From: Metridium senile
Taxonomy: Eukaryota; Cnidaria; Anthozoa; Actiniaria; Metridiidae
Reading direction: 5' to 3'
NCBI GenBank assembly: GCA_949775045.1
Contig: OX459102.1
Span: 1,916,101 to 1,980,100 of the forward strand
DNA length: 64,000 bases
Shown one piece after another: positions 31,231-44,010 of the stretch (position 1 is its first letter; every line of letters starts with the position of its first letter). The notes beneath the pieces were generated by a model. The model had not been told where the DNA came from. It saw only the letters and a program-made list of their open reading frames with translations, and ran no database searches. Position numbers and translations under genes: made by a program.

Positions 31231-33070
31231 CTTTTTTTTTTTTTTCAGAATTCAATGGGTTTGATTCACAAGCACTATAAACGTTTCCCTTGTGTCTTTG
31301 TTTCTCAAAAGCTGCAACAGCATCCTGTCAAAATCGAGTAAAGCTACTTGGATATTTTTATTAAAATAAATAAGTTAGTCTAATGACCAAAATAATACTT
31401 CTCGCGTCACTATGTATGTACACGTCACTATGTATTTTAAAAGAAAATTGATACAACGACTCATTATCATGCATACGCTAACTGACAACATAAAAATGAC
31501 ACTTTTTAAAACTGCGAGTCAGGTCTAGCGCTGTTTTGAATTTCCTCAAGAAAGAAAACTATCGTTCCTATATAAATATACTGGTTTTCCCCCTTTTCAG
31601 GCTTCTAATTTTTCTTATACTCTATATCACTCCGTTAACGAATACAATCCATTCACTAGTTCAACTACATTAAAACAATTAACAAACAACAGACATAGAG
31701 GGTAGGGGCGGGTATCTAGTTTATTTAATTAGATTGAATAAATAAAAATCTATTGGAAGGCTTTGGTATTAATGGAATGGGAAATGGGAAATTCAAAAAG
31801 AGCTTCATTTCACCAACTGTATATTTATATTTTCTTATTTTTTTTGTCTGATATGAACTCAACAGCGACGTCCAGACACATTGATGCAGAAATCAAAGTG
31901 TGTGTTTGTATAGCAACAAGGAGGTCAGCCAATAATATAAAGCCACCATCGTAGTAAGTCAAAACATCCTCTTTGGTTTGATTGTTTGTTTACTTTTGCG
32001 CTAAAACGGGATGGCAGAGAAACCACAATAGTTTTCACGACCGTTCCTAGAACCTTTTTTTTCCTCAATTCAATTGGTTTGATTCACAAAGCGTTTTACT
32101 TGTGCCACTGTTTCTCAAACATTTCGACAGAATCCTGTCAAACTCTGGTAAAGCTACTTGGAAATTTCATGGAAATAAATAAGTTAGTCTTATAACCAAA
32201 ATATTACTTTATTATGGCTTTATTATCGACTCATTATCATGCATAAGCTAACTGCCAACATAGAAATGACATCATTTTGTATCCGCGAACCAGGTCTAGT
32301 GCTCTTTTTAATTCCCCCAGAAAATAAACATTTCGTCCCTCTTTAAATCTCCTAGTTTTTCTCCATTTCGGGCTTCTAATTATTCTTATACCCTATCACC
32401 CCGTTAACGAGTATAACCCATTTAATAGTTCAACTGCATTAAAAACAAATCAATGCATTATCAGACAAATAGAGTTGGGACGGGTGTCTCTTTTTATTCA
32501 TGCCTTTCACGTCTGACAGCAGAATTGAAAAAATACAATATTGAATATCTAAAATATACTGTAAAACTGTGTTATTATAAATGGTTTAACAATTCTGAAA
32601 TTGATCAGATATTTATATTAGTAGACAAGTTTAATCTATATATACGTGATATCCCCTATTAACTCTGATTATATTCAAGTAACATTCAAGTAACATTCAT
32701 AATAGATGAACAAATGACATGACTAAATGACTTGAATAAATAACCTTCATTTCGAGATTTGAAGCTGACTGCCAACATAAAAATTACACTTTTTTGTATC
32801 AGCGAGCCAAGGCTAGATGCTGTTTTTAATTCCCTCACCAAATATAATTTTCGTTTTTCTTTACATCTCCTGGTTTGATTATTTTTATCACCCCGTTAAC
32901 GAATATAAACCATTCAATAGTTCAATAGCCAAGTCTAGTATATTTTTAATTTTCTCAGAAAATACAAATTTCCTCCCTCTTTAAAACTCCTGGTTTTCCC
33001 AACTTTTCAGGCTTCTAATTATTCTTATACTCTATCACTTCGTAAATGAGTAGAAACCAGAAACCATTTA
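31231..33070. repeat. Repeated module array A, left part, with one orphan upstream copy
   Basis: Shared phrases recur in the same order here and at 44-51 kb: TCATTATCATGCATAAGCTA, CACCCCGTTAACGAGTATAA, TTTAATAGTTCAACTGCA, ATTGATCAGATATTTATA and ATTCATAATAGATGAACA. The orphan FReD-upstream copy lies at 31803-32055. The array is interrupted at 33070 by the 4-kb element and resumes at 37104. No gene is supported. Confidence 0.6.
31803..32055 (-). repeat. Orphan copy 1 of the FReD upstream region
   Basis: On the minus strand this matches the region 5' of FReD genes 2 and 3, from the GATGGCAGAGAAACCAC block down to the AAATGAAGCTC start-codon area. Directly after the ATG the signal-peptide sequence is replaced by unrelated sequence (MKLFLNF then divergent), so no FReD exon follows. 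Confidence 0.6.
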
Positions 33071-36000
33071 CAGCGCTACGCGCTCTACCGTTCCACATTA
33101 ATAAGATTTCTTACAACATTTTGACACTATTTTAACACTTTTCGGGGAGTTTTAACTAATCAGTGACGTCCATCACGCTTTCCTGGAGGCCATGGGTTGA
33201 TTTAAAGTCGCCGAAGAGAGGCCGTCTCGGTAGTGATCGAGCAAAGCTGGAAATGGCCCAAAATCGACCCACCTCAAAATTTGTACGATCAAAGCCTATC
33301 AATTGACTCATCTATCAATGCAGTTGGTTTTGAGAAAAAATGATTTTTCGATTTTTTAGACGCAAAAGTAGTAATTAGCATTTTTGAGACCAACCAACGC
33401 TCAAAAACTACAAAAACAAAGTCTTCTCTAACAAAATCTAAAAGCTTGTTTTCTAAAAATTTCCTATGGGTGATACCTCCATCCTAATGCTATTATAGGA
33501 CAATACATTTGTTTGATTTGGATTGAAGGGTATTAAGATATTAATTTTTAAGTTTGGTCTATTTTTGCACATTTTAAGTAGGTGTGAAGTAGGTGACATT
33601 CAGATGACTAAAAATCGATGTAGTCTTCATGACTCAAAGATGTCCTTGATTTCTTCTGAAAGCTCTATGTTTATGTTAACTTTTTGTGTGTTAAAATCCG
33701 CGGGCAACTATTTTCCTTTATACGAAAATTGGAGTTCATTTATAGTAATTTCAAGTTTTCGCAATTATCACGCAATCGAACTGTCATCGATAAACCAGAC
33801 CGTAAACAGCAAAATACTATTAGTATTAAGCTAAAATGGTTTGCTGAAACTTAAAAACATTTATTACCTTGTAAAGAGTTAAAAATTGAAAAAACAAGAG
33901 TAAATTTAAAAATAAAGCGAACTATTTTTGACTACGGACAATATGCTTCGAATATGCTAATTAGGTAAACATTGACAGCGACAAGAAAAGCAAACTTTTT
34001 CCATTGGAATTTCTCAATTAAGCCTTTGTATCCAACGATTAGATTAAAAAGAAGCTATTTTAAATCTTATGAAACACATCGAAGCCCTGTCGATATAAAA
34101 TAAATGTTGGAAAAATTGATTAACTGTTTGACGTGTGTCAGGCCTTGTCAATTTCATTATGTAATTTGCGATTTTTCGTCTATTACATGTCTAATTTTGA
34201 TTTTCTATAGACCCCTGATTGACATTGTACTTGTTAACTAGCTGTTTTAGCCTTTAGAGTAGATTCAGCCGTTAATGTTTGAGTTAAAGAACACCTGATT
34301 TGCCTCTTCGAATCTGCTTCAATTCTGTCCACTCTAAAAGTTGCAATTTCATCTACCGTATTCACTGGATACAAACAGATACAAGCTAGCTAGCACCGTT
34401 CTGGGAGGATATATAGAAGGGGTATGTGGCTGGTGGTTGTAGTGACATTCTTTTGGACGTGTATTGACCTGTTCAACTGGATTAAGGCTTGATATTACAA
34501 GGAAACTATTCAATGCATCACATGTTATATTGTGTGGGTCTTCTTCTTTTGACAAAGGGCTAGACTCTTTTTGAGATGACGCAGTATCTTGTGAAGAGGA
34601 TGGGTGGTATATCGATTCCTTACAATGCTACTGTTCAATGTGTAGTTGTTTTAAACGTTGAATAATATCATCTGCAGGATCAACACTGTAATCTATATCG
34701 CTGTGCCTAATTTCACTAACCGGTTGCTATGAGTGACTTATAATAGTCTTACAATGCACGGCCAACAGCCATAAAGGGCGCGGTCGAATTCAGATAAGAT
34801 TTAGTGCCCGATTATTAAGCGAATTAATCAGTTCAAATGATTTTGTTTTTGTTTAGAGCTGACCTAAAATCAAATTTTTAGAACACAAAAAGCTTTAGTT
34901 ATAATCATATTCTACCTAGCCTGCGTAAGCAGACCCTTATTAGCCCTCTATTACTTATTTTATTCCCATTTATCTTTATGTAATTACTTTAATTTATTCA
35001 TGATTTTATGTTTGATATATACATTGTCTTGTTAAAGATCATGAAAAAACTGACAAGTGAGAAATATAATTGTAAATGAAATCGAAAATAAGTATTTTAA
35101 TTTGTCAATCACCGATATGATCGAGAATGTGTTTTGGGGGATAGTTGATACTATAAAATGTGATACTTTTGCGCCTTTTGGCGTTGAGTTTATTGCATAG
35201 GAAATGACTATGGCTTACTTACTGTATCGGTATTTTCAGTTAGCTTTATACCACCATACGTTTCTCTACACGGTCGACATATTGCTTATTTAATGGAACA
35301 CAATTATTATTACAATTTTGATTGAAAACTTATTGAATGTGTAGCTTATATCATGTATATCGCGTCACTTTAATTACGCGCATCAAATCATCTGATCCAA
35401 CTATGTTTGAAGCCTGATATATGTCGACCTCTCCAATAAATACCAATTTCATCTCGATATCTGTCACACATACGTCGTTACTCAGCTGATTCAAATATCC
35501 CTTTACAGCAAAGCAAAAGTGTGATATTCTAATAATTAATTCATTGAAATAATCAGTTGAAGCTAGTAGACACATCTGAAAATAGCTGGAGTCTTAATTG
35601 CTCTGTAAAGTATGAGATCTCCTTCGTAGGAAATGCCCAGTTTGTTTATAAATGGGAAGTTATGTCGAGCTTGATTGTGCTATCGATACCGTTTCTTCAT
35701 CTATTTTTCGACGATGTAAAGAGCTACCACGCTCTTTCCCAAGATAAACGCCTATTCCACACTTTGCCATGAAGTTCGCTTTACTAACTAGTACTGTGAA
35801 CAAGCTACTGAATGTGTTGTATTGTAAGTAATTCTTGTAAAACAAACTTATCAAAGAAAATAAAGATTCGAGGGTCGTGCTTGCGAAATCAGTTCTTAGC
35901 TGACAGTCTGTCTTGCGGTGAGTCAAGTAGATTTTTTTTACAACATGAACTAAACATTGCCAAGCTTTTAGCGTAATTGAAATAAGATGTAATAGCTTAG

Positions 36001-37103
36001 ACAGGAAAGACTATCGTAATTTTTTTCGTAAAAGCAAAGTTTTCAAAATATATCTATTGCTGTACTTGTCGTGTGTTTTTACAAGGCAAATTACAATGAA
36101 ATTGACAAGGCCTGACACACGTCAAACAGTTAATCAATTTTTCCAACATTTATTTTATATCGACAGGGCTTCGATGTGTTTCATAAGATTTAAAATAGCT
36201 TCTTTTTAATCTAATCGTTGGATACAAAGGCTTAATTGAGAAATTTCAATGGAAAAAGTTTGCTTTTCTTGTCGCTGTCAATGTTTACCTAATTAGCATA
36301 TTCGAAGCATATTGTCCGTAGTCAAAAATAGTTCGCTTTATTTTTAAATTTACTCTTGTTTTTTTAATTTTTAACTCTTTACAAGGTAATAAATGTTTTT
36401 AAGTTTCAGCAAACCATTTTAGCTTAATACTAATAGTATTTTGCTGTTTACGGTCTGGTTTATCGATGACAGTTCGATTGCGTGATAATTGCGAAAACTT
36501 GAAATTACTATAAATGAACTCCGATTTTCGTATAAAGGAAAATAGTTGCCCGCGGATTTTAACACACAAAAAGTTAACATAAACATAGAGCTTTCAGAAG
36601 AAATCAAGGACATCTTTGAGTCATGAAAACTACATCGATTTTTAGTCATCTGAATGTCACCTACTTCACACCTACTTAAAATGTGCAAAAATAGACCAAA
36701 CTTAAAAATTAATATCTTAATACCCTTCAATCCAAATCAAACAAATTTATTGTCCTATAATAGCATTAGGATGGAGGTATCACCCATAGGAAATTTTTAG
36801 AAAACAAGCTTTTAGATTTTGTTAGAGAAGACTTTGTTTTTGTAGTTTTTGAGCGTTGGTTGGTCTCAAAAATGCTAATTACTACTTTTGCGTCTAAAAA
36901 ATCGAAAAATCATTTTTTCTCAAAACCAACTGCATTGATAGATGAGTCAATTGATAGGCTTTGATCGTACAAATTTTGAGGTGGGTCGATTTTTGGGCCA
37001 TTTCCAGCTTTGCTCGATCACTACCGAGACGGCCTCTTAATAGTGTCAAAGTTTCGTCAAAAATCTTGCTCGGTCGAAACGGTACTGGACGTGCGTCGCG
37101 CTG
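33071..37103. mobile_element. 4.0-kb long-inverted-repeat element with TA target duplication
   Basis: The left flank ends CCATTTA and the right flank begins TAATAGTTC. Paralogous modules (for example near 45189 and 50635) carry the related uninterrupted site CCATTTAATAGTTC or a close variant, so insertion was at TA. The ends are CAGCGCTACGCGCTCTACCG and, reversed, CAGCGCGACGCACGTCC. Inverted arms of about 0.9-1.1 kb (to about 34173, and from about 36080) surround a 1.9-kb core. TA duplication fits the Tc1/mariner group; the long arms are unusual for it. A 103-codon frame in each arm (33523-33834 plus, 36419-36730 minus) is nearly identical but shows no known domain. Confidence 0.75.
34349..34717 (-). 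pseudogene. Decayed coding remnant in the core of the 4-kb element
   Basis: On the minus strand a frame reads VSEIRHSDIDYSVDPADDII, QRLKQLHIEQ, a TAG stop at 34628-34630, then HCKESIYHPSSSQDTASSQK, SKEEDPHNITCDALNSF and PVEQVNTRPKECH to a stop at 34349. The composition looks like real protein (acidic, Ser-rich, then Cys/His) and it is interrupted only once. It may be a piece of a transposase or a captured exon. I do not recognise the family. Confidence 0.45.
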
Positions 37104-38150
37104 TAATAGTTCATCTGCAATAGAACAAATAACAAACAACAGAAACAGAGAGTGGTGTTTTTTTTGGTTTATTCAATCCTATAACGTCTTGACAGCAGAA
37201 AAGCACAGGATTGAATATTTAAAAATATATCGGAAAGCTTTGGTACTAGCTTGATTAAACAATTCTGAAATTGATCAGATATTTATATTAGTAGTTTTAT
37301 GTATACGTGATATCCTATATTTACTCTGGTTATATTCAACTAGCATTCATAATAGATGAACAAATAACATGATTAAACAAATTGAATAAATAACATCCAA
37401 TTCGAGAATTGAAGCGAATATGTAAAATGACAATAAATATCGCGGTAACTGAAGACGTTCTAGAGAACCAAGAATAATAAAATAAGACTAAACATCAAAT
37501 TAGAAATTAAAGTACAAACATACTGGCAAGAGATGCCTTCGAATAACAATTTAGGATACTACTCTAGACTGAACAAATATAGAGACAGCTAAGCAACACT
37601 TACTATCGAATATAGGAATAGAAAGAGCGATGCTCTAAACGCCGGACAGGCCCGGCCTAGCTAGAGCCTTAACTCAATTGATTAGAAAAGAAATAAGTTA
37701 CAGGCAGAATATAGAAAGAACAAGAACTCAATCGCAATGAAAACAATAATTAGAAGCCTGACAGGAGTACATGTAGGACGTGTGTATATTGTCGTTTATA
37801 TAAGCTGCCAGTCAACAGCTTTTTATACGATATAGACAATAAAATGAAATTTGTAACACCGTAGAAGAAGAGGCTCTAGCTCCTCTTCGGAGTGAGAGAG
37901 AGTGATCAAGGGGAAAGCAATGAAACCAATCGGAAAGTAATAATGCTAAAGTGTAGGAGACAATAGAATAGCACACTTATAATTTAATTGAATCCAAAGG
38001 TCAATCGTTATATATAGAATTAGACGAGCTAGAGAAAATAGGGAACCCTTAAGGAGCGAGCTCAAGGTGGCAATTTCTGCCAATAGAAAATTACAACTGT
38101 AGCTATCAAAAAAATATGGGTTTGCTGCAGGCCTTATCTTGTCGTCTACC
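37104..38150. repeat. Repeated module array A, right part
   Basis: This continues the modules cut by the 4-kb element. It ends in the block GAGCGATGCTCTAAACGCCG, with GC-rich inverted words GCCGG and CCGGC (about 37627-37660), and the GGACGTGTGTATATTGTC module. Both recur at 46310-46750 and 49440-49900. No gene is supported. Confidence 0.55.
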
Positions 38151-39607
38151 ATGCCCTGCCCTTTCTCTTTTGTTTTCTATCCTTCTACTTTCGCTTCGTA
38201 ATTTACTGGTAACTTTAAACAGTGCTTAAGGTCAACAACTAACGTCAAATGCAACATAGTTTGCAAATGTACATTTATTTGAGATATTTTTATTCAATAT
38301 CAAATAACTTTATACTTCTAAATAACTCTAGGGAACTGTGGTAAGGGCTTGGGATACCTGTGGTGACCTTGTATTTATCCGTAAGTGAATTGAATCTAGC
38401 GGTCTTCAAACAATGTCGTGTACTGTTTGAGCTTGGAATGCAGAGTTTTGTTTTGATACTGGCAAATAATAATAATAATATCGATTGTGTTACTTATGAT
38501 GATGGTAAATATGGTTATAATGATGATTTTGATGTTTTTGGCAATGATAATATTGATGTTGTGACGGCGATAATGATGGTGGTATAAAATGGTCAATACA
38601 GTTATGATATACTGATGGTGAATAGGGGAGGATTTAGGGAGGGGGCCATGTTGTGTCACAAAAAAAATCAAAAAAATCAAATTAAGAATACCACGGTACG
38701 AGAAAACAAGAAAAAAGTCTGAAGAATGATGCTAAATTATAAAAACGCTGTGGATATATAGATTGTAACATGATGCGTTATTTTTAATGACGACAAAACT
38801 ACGTACGAGTATATCGTGACCAGTCCACGTGGTCGGCAATCAAAGTCCGTGTCTAGGTGGTAGCATGGTCTATGAATTGTGGTATGCCCTCGATTTAATT
38901 ACTTCTAAGTAAACATATAATAACTAGTGATCAACATATATTTGGAGGGAAAGTGATCAATTTTGTATATCATAAAATCTAGTTCAAAAATATAAAAAAG
39001 AGTAAAACCGCATAATAGACCAGAATACATTTAAGTAAACATATAATAACTAGTGATCAACATATATTTGGAGGGAAAGTGATCAATTTTGTATATCATA
39101 AAATCTAGTTCAAAAATATAAAAAAGAGTAAAACCGCATAATAGACCAGAATACATTTTTGTTCCAAATCTAAGAATACCAAAACGTCAATAGTAAAACA
39201 CATAACACCATACTATGTGTTACGCAAAAGTCATGATGTAAAAAATATGAGCGAATATCAATTTTGCGTTCCTTTACAGCTAGAGCGCCACACCGCCTTT
39301 CAAGATTATTAAAATCTCTACGAGCAACTACTTCTATGTCTAGAAAACATATCGCTTAATAAATGTGACAGGAAATGGGATGCAAAGGGCAAGTCAGAGT
39401 CCCAGGGATTATTCCATCAAATCAAAAACCCTTCATTTATAGCCAACATCGTTAAGCGATGACCTTAGATGGATGTCTCGAAGGTTTCCCTGATCGGTGG
39501 AGGCATTGTTTGGGTAATTTAGAAACGAATAAGAAGGAATTCATATTAACCATCGCCAATCACCAATCGCCAATCGCCGTTCGCCCCGTCAACCTTTTTT
39601 GAATTAG

Positions 39608-40431
39608 GTGTATACAGTTGGCCTTAGCCGTTCCTTGCAAGGTTCTACGCTGAATGTGGTTGCCGCATACAGACACATCAGCGTGGTGAAGAACCACCTG
39701 CAGGAAATACGGAATAACGCGAAGTCTGAGTTTGCAGGATCAATAAAAAAGAAGATCAATACGATGGCCAAGAAGGCTGGTGTTAAAGTCACCATTTCTC
39801 GTATCTGTGGCAGACAGACATGAGAACCTCTTTCCTACTTCAGACGAACCATTTTTATCCCTTTCGTAGATGGCCTGTAACAACAGATGACTAACCGTTT
39901 TGATGGTCTTTCCAAATAAGCAACATTCTTGCACTGCTTTTGATCCCTGCTAATCTCGAACAGCTTGACAAGCCTTACGTTGATAAATTGATTTGCCAGC
40001 AGCAAGTAGTGCACCACAAGAACTGTTGTTTGTTTACATGTTTGTAAGCATGTTCATGATTAGATTAATCTTATCATGAAAGTTGTATAAACGTTGTGCA
40101 TATTTTGGTTTTCAGGGCCACTAGTTCTACTACACCCACCAAGTTGCTCGAGACCTTGAACACCTGCAAAAGCCTCTATCCTGATGTACATACTATGTAG
40201 TGCTAATGGTCACCGGCACCAGTTATTGAGTGCTACTGAGGAGCGAAGCAACTCGTCGCTGCGTTTCGTAAATAATTTTATCGAAGCACAATGACAGAAT
40301 ATCGCCTTTATGCACTTTTTATGCTCTACATCCACAAGTATATTCCTTTGGATTACTCCGCAGTTGTCGACCTTCTTGCTATTCGAAATTCACGATCGCG
40401 AAGGATTTTTATCAACTCCAAGAGCGAATGA
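39608..40431 (+). pseudogene. Decayed hAT-superfamily transposase, C-terminal part, copy 3
   Basis: This is nearly identical to 2425-3141, with the same CGRQT then TGA and the same internal stops. It also retains a segment lacking in copy 1 (about 40131-40233) that reads PTKLLETLNTCKSLYPDVHT, matching the hAT region before the C-terminal dimerisation motif. In contrast, 18 bases at about 39992 (EHYAPH-coding in copy 1) are missing. The last frame continues past the insertion point of copy 1 and ends RRIFINSKSE with a TGA at 40429. It is a non-functional relic. Confidence 0.78.
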
Positions 40432-41200
40432 TAAGTTCAGGCTAAGTGATTTGCGGTTGAAATTGTTGGTGCGAAAGGGCTCTGAACGTGCACTTCATGT
40501 CTCTACTAGACTTGTTGAAGAAGCTTCTCGTCGTCAAAGCAGGAAAGATGGCGCTGATATCTGTCGACTTCTATAAGCTGCTACAGTGACTCTTTTTAGC
40601 CACCATACTCGCATTTAGCAAATACTTTTTTTATATTATACTATCTAGTGTTTAAACTCAAGAAATAAACGTTAAGGTGGCATTGTGTCATGCAAAACTC
40701 CATTGGAATAAATTGACATACAGAATGTGCAAAACGTTTTATTTATTGCTCTTTTTGCTCAAAAATCAAAATGTTCGGCTTTCATACTGACTGAATACAT
40801 GGTTTTGCCTCTGCGAAATTGTCTGGGCCCCCCTTTCCTAAATCTCTAAATCCGCCCCTGGTGATACTATGGCTGCCATGATAATTTAAACTATGATATG
40901 GTGGTAATGGTGCTTTCCGATATTAAATTAAAGTAACGTAAATACACGTACATTTGTAAATATTGTTGTATTATGATGGTAATGGCAATGGTAACCTGTG
41001 AGCAGCGGTTTGTTTTCTCTTAACCTTACTCTTAACCTTAACCAAGAGTAAAAGCAAAAACTATTTAATATTATATCAATAAATATATTAAATAAATCGA
41101 TAATTATATTCAGAGGATATTGACGAGTACCGTAACGATAGGACGGGGTAAGGGGGCTTTCTATCAAGTTGCTCATGTGCATGAGTAGTTCTTTAACTTA
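40432..41200. other. Duplicated spacer with no gene I can support
   Basis: This is the counterpart of 4135-4900. It contains a short tandem CTTAACCTTA repeat at about 41023-41043 that copy 1 lacks. Confidence 0.45.
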
Positions 41201-41900
41201 TGTCCCGTCATTAAGTTTCTAATCTTCTAAATAGTGACTTCATCAGTGAACCATGTAATGCTCCTCACGATAGTATTTCTGAGCGTCTTTTAAATACAGT
41301 CGCTGTATACATGGATAGTGATCAAATGCCCCTAACAGTTTTTCTGAGCTAGCTCCTTCTAGATACAACCCCAGCGCATGCGCATACATCATAACTGACC
41401 CCAGTCAGTATGGCCCTGACAGTATTTCTGGGCACCTTCTAAATACCGTCCATGTGCATGAGTAGCTGTTTAACTTATGGAACTGATGGTGATTCCATGT
41501 CCATCTACATCATTACTGATCCAAGTAATGTCCCTGACAGTATTTCTGAGCTCCTTTTAAATAAAGTTGCTGTACACGTGGATATAGTGACCCAACTTAT
41601 GCCCCTGACAGTGCTTTTGAGCACATAATGATAAAGTCCCAGTAGCAGCCCCACAGATGTCCCTGTCAGTTAGTGCTTTTGAGTACATAATGAATATAGT
41701 CTTAGTAGTGATCCCAGATATGTCCCTGTTAATTAGTGCTTTTAAGCACATTCTGAATACCGTCCCAGTAGTGACCCCAGATATGTCCCTATCAGCTAGT
41801 GTTTTAAGCACATATTGAATGCAGTCCTAGTAATGGACCCACATTATTATGTCCCTCTAAGTGGTACTTCTAAGTACCTTTTATTTACAGTCCCAGTACC
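41200..41900. repeat. Degenerate 63-bp-class tandem repeat in the 3' flank of FReD gene 3
   Basis: This is the same array as at 4900-5620, with AGTGCTTTTAAGCACATTCT and CAGATATGTCCCTGT words about every 63-65 bases. Confidence 0.65.
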
Positions 41901-41949
41901 CAATCAAGCTCCTAGACAATAAAACACACTAAAGAGTGTTTAAATCATG

Positions 41950-41955
41950 TTTATT
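41950..41955 (-). terminator. Polyadenylation signal AATAAA of FReD gene 3
   Basis: TTTATT on the plus strand lies 37 bases beyond the stop codon, as in genes 1 and 2. Confidence 0.65.
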
Positions 41956-41991
41956 TTGTACTTTTTCTTAATTACAACGAGGCTGAGACCT

Positions 41992-43754
41992 TTAGAGAGG
42001 CCTGATCTTCATCTCGGCTCTTTTAGCGGAGTAAAAAGGGCCTTTCCAGGCGTACCAGCTGATACCATTGGCGGATTTGTACTTGCCATGATGGTACAGA
42101 CCGTTAAGGTTACACTGAGTACAGCGTTTGTACCACCAGGCACCTTTGCGATACACAGCACAGTTCTCACTTTTATATAGGTCATTGTCACGATCTTTAG
42201 TGGTGAAAGGCATTCCTCTATTATAGCTCAGCGAATCACCGGCAGTACCTGCAAGGAAAAGTTTTAAATAATATGATCGATAAAAGATGTCTTCATGTTA
42301 TAATCATTTCTGTACCATTTACCAAATGATCAGTTCACTGAAAACAACGTTTCGCCAACCACAACACACCACCACCAACACCAACACAAACTTAAAAAAT
42401 ATAAACAATAATAATCCAAAAGACATCATTTTTTCGGTCTTTAGCGATAGTCGATAATCGTCAGTGATAATGGCCAATGTCATGATTTTGATATTTAATA
42501 TGTAAGTAATTTATAATAATACAAATTAATTATGATAATCAACCATTGTATAATTGCAACTTATTATTACCTGTCAGCGAATAACTACCAAGGCTCAGCT
42601 TGTATTTGTGTCTTTCACTTCCCACGGCAAAGAAGTCGTAGTCAGCATACGCGCTTTTGCCTTTAAAGTCTTCCAGCTCAACACGAAGACGGTTGCGAGC
42701 TTGGTGGGTCAGTCGATGGATCCTTTCTAGACCAAGCCAGAACTCCCCCTTGAGATTTCCAAAGCCGTTCTTGTAAAGGTACCATCCTCGGTAAAAGTCT
42801 ACAGAGCCGTCTTTTCTTTTCTGGAAAACTGTCCATCCTCCTCCATTAGTCCTTTGGTCACAGTACACCTTAAAAATATCGATAAAACATGGATTGAAAA
42901 AACACTAACCTTGATGTGTAGGTGAAGAGGGGTTTATTTGTTTTAAAGTCTAACACTTCTAATAACCACTATATTATATAAAATAGTAGCACCTTGCCAA
43001 CTACTTAGTAGTATCTACAGGTTTCTGGCAACAATTGTAGATAGCTATTTCTGACATGGATATTTGTTACCTTAAACGTGCCTTTACCATCAGGATCAAT
43101 AGAATACACACCACTTTGCTTACCACCACATTTAAGCACTTGAGCACAGTTCTTGGGCACTAGAAAGCGACAAAAGAGCTTTAAAATACCGAAATGGGTT
43201 AGCTTTTGCCGAGATTCGTGCAACAACAAGAGGTGCGATTTCTCAGAAGAAAATTGACTAATTCGCACTCTGTTGTAGAGAGACTGTAAAAATTTTTCAA
43301 TAATGAGCATTTATAAAAGATCCTTTCTAAAAATAGAAATGAATAATAAAACAATCAAACTAGCAAGCGAACAAATATATTAATGGATCAATGAAAAAGA
43401 AAGAAAGAAAATCCCTTATAAAGAAAAATCTGATTAACTTGAAGCAATTAAAGGATCATTTTAAAAGTACTTCATATTCTCTTGCTTGAAAACTAAATAC
43501 TTATTGAGTTAGCACCGACAGACCGAGCGATAAAAACAGTTGAACATCAGCTTACCTTTAGGACAGCTCTGAATTCCTTGTCCTGTGGTTTTCTTCAGTT
43601 CAGAGATCAGAGTTTTAATATACGATAGCAAAACTTTCGAATAGGTGCCGCAGTTACAGTTGCATACCACAGGACAGGCTTTTTGCACGCCTGACTGTCC
43701 TGGTTGGATCATCAACAGACCTACAAACATCAAAACCAACACCAAAAACTTCAT
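41992..43754 (-). CDS. FReD gene 3: secreted fibrinogen-related (ficolin/tachylectin-like) protein, four exons
   Basis: Exons are 43754-43556, 43159-43071, 42868-42571 and 42248-41992, with GT-AG junctions and phases 1, 0, 1, giving 280 residues. Order: signal peptide ([15 protein letters not shown]...PGQSG), CPVVCNCNC cysteine cluster, amphipathic helix ([17 protein letters not shown]), then the full fibrinogen globe with [61 protein letters not shown] and EMKIRP. Compared with gene 1 it lacks the extra CAVFC cysteine but has Cys for Ser before NLNG. No lesion is visible, so it is probably functional. Its upstream region is shared with gene 2, whereas gene 1 has lost it. Ligand and role are inferred from the family only. 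Confidence 0.9.
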
Positions 43755-44010
43755 TTCACTCAACTGTAGATTGCCTTGCTTTTTTGTCTGATGTGAACTC
43801 AACAATGTCGAGACAAAAATGATGTAGTAATCACAGTTTGTGCCATATTTCTTTTTAGTTTGTAGTAACAAGTATTTTTTCAAGGAAGTAGCACAGCTAA
43901 TAATATAAAGCCACCATCGTAGTAAGTAAAAACTTCCTTGTTGGTTTGCTTGTTTATTTGCTTTTGCGCTGAAACGGGATGGCAGAGAAACCACAATAGT
44001 TTTCACGACC
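43755..44010 (-). promoter_or_regulatory. Upstream region of FReD gene 3
   Basis: This is almost identical to the region 5' of gene 2. The gene frame is open through it (84 codons without a stop), but there is no ATG-led signal peptide upstream of 43754. It is the template of the orphan copies further right. Confidence 0.5.

Larger units (their letters stand above)
38150..43830. repeat. Segmental duplication block, copy 3 (FReD gene 3 block)
   Basis: This is the counterpart of 1-7790 without its two insertions. It has a local tandem duplication of about 113 bases (38908-39020 against 39021-39135, sharing AAGTAAACATATAATAACTA) that is absent from copy 1. It also keeps about 100 bases of the hAT remnant lost in copy 1. 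It therefore serves as the empty-site reference for copy 1. Confidence 0.85.

Noticed and set aside
33523..33834. 103-codon frame in both arms of the 4-kb element as a gene
   Set aside because: Arm-to-arm identity is expected for an inverted repeat; no domain, start context or splice support was seen.
43509..44006. N-terminally extended FReD gene 3 protein starting near 44006
   Set aside because: The upstream frame is open but the secretion signal begins at 43754. The same upstream DNA occurs as orphan repeats with other frames, so the short start is preferred.
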